A stretch of 64,000 nt of DNA from CAINVV01 sp038323575 (GTDB taxonomy: Bacteria; Bacteroidota; Bacteroidia; Bacteroidales; Prolixibacteraceae). The position numbers and the translations under genes were made by a program. Below the pieces are notes generated by a model, which ran no database searches, was not told the DNA's origin, and was given only the letters and a program-made list of their open reading frames with translations. The DNA lies in contig JBBQHB010000010.1 in NCBI GenBank assembly GCA_038323575.1, positions 1 through 64,000 on the forward strand, written 5' to 3'. How positions within the stretch are numbered: position 1 is the first letter of the stretch; each line of letters starts with the position of its first letter. This document shows, piece by piece, positions 59,363 to 64,000 of the stretch.

Positions 59363-60001
59363 TTATTCCTTCTTCCGCTTCTCCAGCCACTCCTGGAACA
59401 TTTCAAAAGGCATGTTCATTTTGCGCTTCTCCTTTTGCCAGGCCGGATCATACAACATGCCGGTACACAAGCACTTGGAGTGCTTCATCCTTAACAGGAT
59501 ATCGTAGTTGACACAACTCTGGCATCCTTTCCAAAACTGCTCATCATTGGTAAGTTCAGAGAAAGTCACCGGCCGGTAACCCAGTTCCGAATTTATCTTC
59601 ATCACAGCCAGACCGGTAGTCAGACCAAACAGTTTGGCATTTGGGAATCTCTTTCGGGAAATTTCGAAAGCCTTGTGTTTGATTTTTCGCGCAAGTCCGT
59701 GGCCGCGGTAATCCCAATGAACGATCAGCCCTGAATTGGCCACATATTTTTCGTCACTCCACGACTCAATGTAGCAAAATCCGGCGAATTTATCCCCATC
59801 CAGCGCTATTATTGCTTTATGGTTGCTGATCTTCCCGGCAATGTATTCGAACGACCGGCGTGCGATACCCGTTCCTCTCTCGAGGGAGGCTTTCTCGATG
59901 GTATCGTTGATTTCGTCCACATATTTCAGATGCTCCTCACCGGCAAGCATAACTTTGATTTCCTGTTTTTGTGCTTCTGTATCTTTTTTCCTGAATATCA
60001 T
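59363..60001 (-). CDS. GNAT acyltransferase of the arg operon, candidate N-acylglutamate synthase
   Basis: A 212-residue GNAT protein. The acyl-CoA pyrophosphate loop is RGHGLA (99-104) in VHWDYRGHGLARKIKH, and the fold's beta strand 4 is ANSGLIVHW. After the GNAT domain comes a ~50-residue tail with C160, C163, C177 and C179 (FWKGCQSCVNY; SKCLCTGMLY), which could bind zinc or a cluster. It lies between argR (8-bp gap) and argG, an order that I recall as conserved in Bacteroides. No other gene in the cluster can make the N-acyl-glutamate that argB needs, so this is the best local candidate for N-succinylglutamate (or N-acetylglutamate) synthase. That role is inference. Confidence 0.83.
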   Translation of the reverse strand: MIFRKKDTEAQKQEIKVMLAGEEHLKYVDEINDTIEKASLERGTGIARRSFEYIAGKISNHKAIIALDGDKFAGFCYIESWSDEKYVANSGLIVHWDYRGHGLARKIKHKAFEISRKRFPNAKLFGLTTGLAVMKINSELGYRPVTFSELTNDEQFWKGCQSCVNYDILLRMKHSKCLCTGMLYDPAWQKEKRKMNMPFEMFQEWLEKRKKE

Positions 60002-60009
60002 CTTATCAA

Positions 60010-60498
60010 TTAAATTTTATTTTCCAGATTCGGCATAATAGCTACCAATGCACGAACCACATCGTTCCGCCCAACACCATCCCGCATAACAACCAAAATA
60101 GTGTCGTCGCCGGCGATGGTTCCGAGTATTTCTTTGCAACCAGATTCATCGATAGCCAAGGCTGTGCTCGGGGCAAATCCCGGCAGGGTTTTAATGACGC
60201 CCAGGTTCCCCGAAAACTCAATGCCCAGCACCCCGTCTGCCAGAAAGTTCATTCTGGAAGGATTTGCCCTGCGCTCATCCGGATGAAGCATTTCGTAGGA
60301 GGGCAAACGGTAGATGTATCCCGCTTTCGCGTCACTTACTTTGATGACCTGCAACGACTTGAGATCACGCGACAGTGTTGCCTGCGTTATCTCCATACCC
60401 ATAGAATGCAATCTCAACAGCAGGTCATCCTGGTTGGTGATCACATCGCTGGAAATGATCTTTTTGATCAACTCAAAACGTTCAACTTTATTCTTCAA
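60010..60498 (-). CDS. argR: Arginine repressor ArgR
   Basis: A 162-residue regulator. The winged helix N-terminal domain ends with ITQATLSRDLKSLQVIKV (recognition helix region, ~37-54), and the C-terminal arginine-binding trimerisation domain has GTIAGDDTILVVMRDG (132-147), the standard GTIAGDDT motif. ArgR hexamers bind ARG boxes when arginine is present and repress arginine synthesis. It leads the minus-strand cluster and is divergent from carA, with ARG-box-like sites in the 301-bp spacer, so self-regulation and control of carAB are likely. Confidence 0.96.
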   Translation of the reverse strand: MKNKVERFELIKKIISSDVITNQDDLLLRLHSMGMEITQATLSRDLKSLQVIKVSDAKAGYIYRLPSYEMLHPDERRANPSRMNFLADGVLGIEFSGNLGVIKTLPGFAPSTALAIDESGCKEILGTIAGDDTILVVMRDGVGRNDVVRALVAIMPNLENKI

Positions 60499-60512
60499 GA
60501 TTATTCCATTAA

Positions 60513-60629
60513 TGTATAATTATTCGAATTAAAATGCAAATATAACCACTTAAAGGATATTATATCACAATAATTGCATATTTATTTGTATTTTTTATCA
60601 AATGTTAAGTATTTGTGAATATTTATAAA
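60513..60629. promoter_or_regulatory. argR: Candidate ARG boxes in the argR-carA spacer
   Basis: Three AT-rich sites resemble the E. coli ARG-box consensus TNTGAATWWWWATTCANW: TGTATAATTATTCGAA (60513-60528), TTGCATATTTATTTGTAT (60574-60591) and TGTGAATATTTATAAA (60614-60629). The first lies close to the argR start and the last upstream of the carA promoter. The match is partial, and the spacer's AT-richness makes chance hits possible. Confidence 0.5.
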
Positions 60630-60643
60630 TTTACATGATACCT

Positions 60644-60675
60644 TTTGTGAAATCGGAAGATTTAATCTACTTTTG
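60644..60675 (+). promoter_or_regulatory. carA: carA promoter of Bacteroidota type
   Basis: TTTG (60644-60647), 20 bases, then TACTTTTG (60668-60675), an exact TAnnTTTG box. Transcription would begin near 60682, about 118 bases before the carA start, leaving room for the attenuator-like hairpin. The best ARG-box-like site lies directly upstream. Confidence 0.7.
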
Positions 60676-60717
60676 TCACCGTGCGACAACATCCGGGTAT
60701 ATCGATCTTGTTAACGC

Positions 60718-60767
60718 AAAAAATGCGTTTTTACTGCTGATTAAAAAGTAGTGAAAACGCATTTTTT
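60718..60767 (+). terminator. carA: Attenuator-like hairpin in the carA leader
   Basis: AAAAAATGCGTTTTTACT (60718-60735) pairs with AGTGAAAACGCATTTTTT (60750-60767): 17 of 18 Watson-Crick pairs plus one G-U, loop of 14, and the 3' arm ends in T6-C-T4. It is a terminator-like structure between the promoter and the carA start (60800), as used in transcription attenuation. It would also work as a terminator in the opposite direction, but no gene ends there. Confidence 0.7.
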
Positions 60768-60799
60768 CTTTTATTGATGAAAATACAAAGAATTAACAT

Positions 60800-61870
60800 A
60801 TGCGAAAAGTTAAGTTGGTACTCGAAGATGGTACTACATTTGAGGGGAAATCTTTTGGTTATGAGAAATCGGTGACCGGCGAGGTGGTTTTTTATACTGC
60901 CATGACCGGTTATCCGGAAAGTTTGACGGACCCGTCTTATACCGGCCAGATTCTGGTATCCACCTACCCGATGATCGGAAATTACGGTGTACCGTCCGAC
61001 CGGAAAGAAAACGGGCTTCACCGCCATTTTGAGTCAGATAAGATACACATCACCGGTTTGGTTGTCGACAGCTATTCTTTCGGCTACAGCCACTGGAATG
61101 CCCAGTCAAGTCTCGCCGACTGGATGAAATCGCAGCAGATTCCGGGAATTTACGGCATCGATACCCGCGCACTTACAAAAATCCTCAGGGAAAAAGGTTC
61201 GATGATCGGAAAAATTGAATTTGAAGGTGAACCTGTTGAGATGGTCGATCCGAACCTGATGAACCTGGTTGCCAAAGCGAGCACTGATACATTAGAAACC
61301 TACGGCAATGGAGATACTACGGTGGTACTGGTCGATTGCGGCGTGAAGAACAACATTATTCGCTGCCTGATCAAACGCGGAGTCAAAGTAATCCGGGTTC
61401 CGTGGGATTACGATTTTACAACCATGAAATACGACGGACTTTTCCTGACCAATGGCCCCGGCGATCCGACCATGTGCGACATCACTGTTAAGCACATCAA
61501 AACCGCCATCCAACAAGAAAAGCCAATTATGGGGATTTGTCTGGGGAATCAGTTGCTTGGTTTGGCGGCCGGCTGCAAAACCTACAAACTGAAGTACGGT
61601 CACCGGAGTCACAACCAACCTGTTCTGATGACAGGCACCAACCGGTGTTTTATCACCTCGCAGAACCACGGATATGCCATTGACCAGAAATCGATCCCCG
61701 CTGACTGGGAGACCCTTTTCTACAATGTAAACGATGAAACCAACGAAGGGATCCGGCACAAAACCAAGCCCTTCTTCTCCACCCAGTTTCACCCGGAAGC
61801 TTCTTCGGGACCGGTGGATACGGAGTTTTTGTTTGATGATTTTATTGCAAATATTAAAAAGACATGCTAA
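60800..61870 (+). CDS. carA: Carbamoyl-phosphate synthase small (glutaminase) subunit
   Basis: A 356-residue subunit that releases ammonia from glutamine for CarB. The N-terminal domain starts RKVKLVLEDGTTFEGKSFGY and has EVVFYTAMTGYPESLTDPSY. The class I glutaminase domain has GICLGNQLLGLAAG with the nucleophile Cys, SQNHGYAID and the catalytic His in FHPEAS. The product carbamoyl phosphate feeds ArgF' and pyrimidine synthesis. Its stop overlaps the carB start by 7 bp. Transcribed divergently from argR behind a leader hairpin. Confidence 0.97.
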   Translation: MRKVKLVLEDGTTFEGKSFGYEKSVTGEVVFYTAMTGYPESLTDPSYTGQILVSTYPMIGNYGVPSDRKENGLHRHFESDKIHITGLVVDSYSFGYSHWNAQSSLADWMKSQQIPGIYGIDTRALTKILREKGSMIGKIEFEGEPVEMVDPNLMNLVAKASTDTLETYGNGDTTVVLVDCGVKNNIIRCLIKRGVKVIRVPWDYDFTTMKYDGLFLTNGPGDPTMCDITVKHIKTAIQQEKPIMGICLGNQLLGLAAGCKTYKLKYGHRSHNQPVLMTGTNRCFITSQNHGYAIDQKSIPADWETLFYNVNDETNEGIRHKTKPFFSTQFHPEASSGPVDTEFLFDDFIANIKKTC

Positions 61871-64000
61871 ACACAAATATCAAAAAAGTCATCGTTCTGG
61901 GTTCCGGCGCACTGAAAATCGGGGAAGCCGGCGAATTTGACTATTCAGGTTCCCAGGCGCTGAAAGCCCTGAAAGAGGAAGGCGTCTACACCATCCTGAT
62001 CAATCCCAACATTGCGACGATACAAACCTCCGAAGAGATCGCGGATAAAATATATTTCCTTCCGGTTACGGCTTATTTTGTCGAAAAGGTGATTCAGAAA
62101 GAGAAACCGGACGGCATTTTGCTTGCCTTCGGCGGACAGACAGCCCTCAATTGCGGGGTGGATCTTTTCCGTCAGGGAATCCTGGAAAAATACAACCTGA
62201 AAGTGGTTGGGACTCCGGTCCAGTCGATTATCAACACCGAGGACCGTGAAATCTTCTCCGGCATCCTGCACGAAATCGATGTACTGACACCACGCAGTAT
62301 TGCCTGTACCACTATCGAACAGGCCAGGAAAGCTGCCAACACGCTCGGTTACCCGCTCATTATCCGCGCAGCCTACACTTTGGGCGGACTTGGTTCCGGC
62401 TTCTGCGCCAACGAAGAAGAACTGAACAAACTCGCCGACAATGCCTTCTCCTACTCCGGCCAGATCCTGGTTGAAGAGTCCATCAAAGGATGGAAAGAGG
62501 TTGAGTACGAGGTAGTGCGCGACCAGTTTGACAACTGCATCACGGTTTGTAACATGGAGAATTTCGACCCGCTCGGAATCCACACGGGTGAATCGATCGT
62601 AGTCGCCCCTTCCCAGACCTTGTCGAATGATGAATACCATAAACTGCGCACCCTCTCCATCAAAATCATCCGGAAAATCGGCGTGATCGGCGAGTGCAAC
62701 GTCCAGTTTGCCCTTGATCCCAACTCTGAAGATTACCGGGTGATTGAAGTAAATGCACGTCTTTCAAGATCCTCAGCGCTTGCATCCAAAGCTACCGGCT
62801 ATCCACTGGCATTTGTGGCAGCCAAACTCGGACTGGGATATGGCCTGCATGAACTGAAAAACTCGGTCACCAAAGAGACGACCGCCTGCTTTGAACCGGC
62901 ACTCGATTATTGTGTGGTAAAGATTCCGCGCTGGGACCTTGGTAAATTCGTTGGGGTATCAAAAAATCTCGGATCAAGCATGAAATCGGTGGGCGAAATA
63001 ATGGCCATCGGACGCACTTTCGAGGAGGCAATTCAGAAAGGACTGCGCATGATCGGAATAGGCATGCACGGGTTCGTCGGAAACCGCGGAAATATGGAGA
63101 TTATCGACATCGACGAGGAATTGGTCAACCCTACCGACCGGAGGATTTTTGCTGTTGCGGAAGCCTTCCACAAAGGGTATTCAGTCGATAAAATATGGGA
63201 AATCACCCGCATTGACAAGTGGTTTCTGATGCGTCTGGAGAATATCTACAAATTACGCACCGAACTCATCGGATTCGATACACTCGAGGCCCTTCCGACC
63301 GAACTGCTCCGGGATGCAAAAAAACTCGGCTTCTCCGACTTCCAGATTGCCCGGATTGTTGTGAAATCGGGTGTACGGGATATGAATGTCGAAAGCCTGA
63401 AAGTGAGAACTTTCCGGAAAAAGCTAGGAATTGTGCCCTTTGTCAAACAGATAGATACCCTGGCCGGGGAATATCCGGCCCAGACCAATTATCTCTACAT
63501 GACCTACAACGGGTCGGAGCATGATGTTGAATTCCAGCATGACGGCCAGTCGATCATTGTTCTTGGCTCAGGTGCTTACCGGATTGGTTCCTCCGTCGAA
63601 TTCGACTGGTGTTCGGTGAATGCCGTCAATACCATACGTCAAGAGGGCTTCCGCGCCATCATGATCAATTACAACCCTGAAACTGTTTCGACCGATTACG
63701 ATAACTGCGACAGACTTTACTTTGACGAACTTTCCCTGGAAAGGGTTCTGGACATCTGCGACCTCGAAGATCCCAAAGGCACCGTGTTGTCGATGGGCGG
63801 ACAGATCCCAAACAACCTGGCCATGAAACTGCATGCCCAGCATGTACCTATTCTTGGAACAAGCGCCGAAAAGATTGACAATGCCGAAGACCGCAAGAAA
63901 TTCTCAGCCATGCTCGACAGGCTGGAGGTCGACCAGCCCCGCTGGAGCCAACTCACTACCATCGAAGAAATTTTCAAATTCGTGGATGAAGTAGGATTCC
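61864..64000 (+). CDS. carB: Carbamoyl-phosphate synthase large subunit (3' end beyond window)
   Basis: The first 712 codons of a gene cut off by the window end (full CarB is about 1070 residues). Start ATG 61864 overlaps carA by 7 bp (MLNTNIKKVIVLGSGALKIG). The first ATP-grasp half has GEAGEFDYSGSQALKAL, AFGGQTALNCGVDLF and AAYTLGGLGSGF. The second half begins with GSGAYRIGSSVEFDWCSVN (about 570-588), a form of the repeat best known from eukaryotic-type and Bacteroidota enzymes, where many other bacteria have GxGPxRIGQGIEFDY. It makes carbamoyl phosphate from bicarbonate, ammonia and two ATP. No frameshift was found up to the window end. Confidence 0.96.
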   Translation, partial: MLNTNIKKVIVLGSGALKIGEAGEFDYSGSQALKALKEEGVYTILINPNIATIQTSEEIADKIYFLPVTAYFVEKVIQKEKPDGILLAFGGQTALNCGVDLFRQGILEKYNLKVVGTPVQSIINTEDREIFSGILHEIDVLTPRSIACTTIEQARKAANTLGYPLIIRAAYTLGGLGSGFCANEEELNKLADNAFSYSGQILVEESIKGWKEVEYEVVRDQFDNCITVCNMENFDPLGIHTGESIVVAPSQTLSNDEYHKLRTLSIKIIRKIGVIGECNVQFALDPNSEDYRVIEVNARLSRSSALASKATGYPLAFVAAKLGLGYGLHELKNSVTKETTACFEPALDYCVVKIPRWDLGKFVGVSKNLGSSMKSVGEIMAIGRTFEEAIQKGLRMIGIGMHGFVGNRGNMEIIDIDEELVNPTDRRIFAVAEAFHKGYSVDKIWEITRIDKWFLMRLENIYKLRTELIGFDTLEALPTELLRDAKKLGFSDFQIARIVVKSGVRDMNVESLKVRTFRKKLGIVPFVKQIDTLAGEYPAQTNYLYMTYNGSEHDVEFQHDGQSIIVLGSGAYRIGSSVEFDWCSVNAVNTIRQEGFRAIMINYNPETVSTDYDNCDRLYFDELSLERVLDICDLEDPKGTVLSMGGQIPNNLAMKLHAQHVPILGTSAEKIDNAEDRKKFSAMLDRLEVDQPRWSQLTTIEEIFKFVDEVGF

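Noticed and set aside
61945..62640. Minus-strand open frame of 231 codons
   Set aside because: Lies entirely inside carB, which has unmistakable ATP-grasp motifs on the other strand.

Overview
The window comes from a member of the Bacteroidota, probably class Bacteroidia. The evidence is a Bacteroidota-type promoter (TTTG, about 20 bases, then TA-rich TTTG), the rpmB-rpmG-DUF4295 trio, an S46 dipeptidyl-peptidase, several secreted hydrolases, and an arginine pathway with a succinylornithine-type transcarbamylase. The first ~60 bases are G and C homopolymers and look like a damaged contig end. No rRNA, CRISPR array or SusC/SusD pair was seen.

Layout. (1) 85-16975, minus strand: a glycan region with three formylglycine sulfatases, a GH106-like rhamnosidase, a GH127-like enzyme, and a rhamnose module (rhaT, rhaM, L-rhamnose isomerase, two-domain class II aldolase). 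A GH78 alpha-L-rhamnosidase lies further on (33924-36665). Together they suggest use of a sulfated, rhamnose-containing polysaccharide such as ulvan; lyases, SusCD and rhamnulokinase are not in the window. A Fic-type gene here is cut by one in-frame stop. (2) 17094-20340: a gene graveyard beside tRNA-Pro(CGG), with an internally deleted IS200-like/RAYT transposase between REP hairpins, a dead type I methylase/RhuM/specificity cassette, and a frameshifted small gene. (3) 20494-39844: mostly peptidases and surface or periplasmic proteins (S46, M14, M3, BNR-repeat protein, two CPBP proteases) plus small hypotheticals. (4) 39985-46479: rpmB, rpmG, DUF4295, ftsY, rimO, two esterase-like enzymes and a REP cluster. 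(5) 47289-47701: a hicBA toxin-antitoxin pair with a clear terminator. (6) 60498-47800, minus strand: an arginine/proline cluster in the order argR, GNAT, argG, argC, argD, proC, XRE-cupin, NTF2-like, proB, proA, argF', argB, M20 deacylase. (7) 60800-end: carA and carB, divergent from argR.

How it fits together: the arg/pro cluster plus carAB supplies all arginine steps except argH, apparently through N-succinyl intermediates: ArgF' has proline at residue 90, the position reported to select succinylornithine. The GNAT protein is the best local candidate for the missing N-acylglutamate synthase. The divergent argR/carA spacer holds ARG-box-like sites, a good promoter and an attenuator-like hairpin.

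The most unusual signal is that almost every spacer over ~100 bp inside the arg/pro cluster is filled by short tandem repeats, mostly arranged as a repeat tract followed by its own reverse complement and with units that differ between spacers. A second oddity is an ~85-115 bp repeat upstream of two paralogous sulfatase genes that looks better conserved than the genes themselves.
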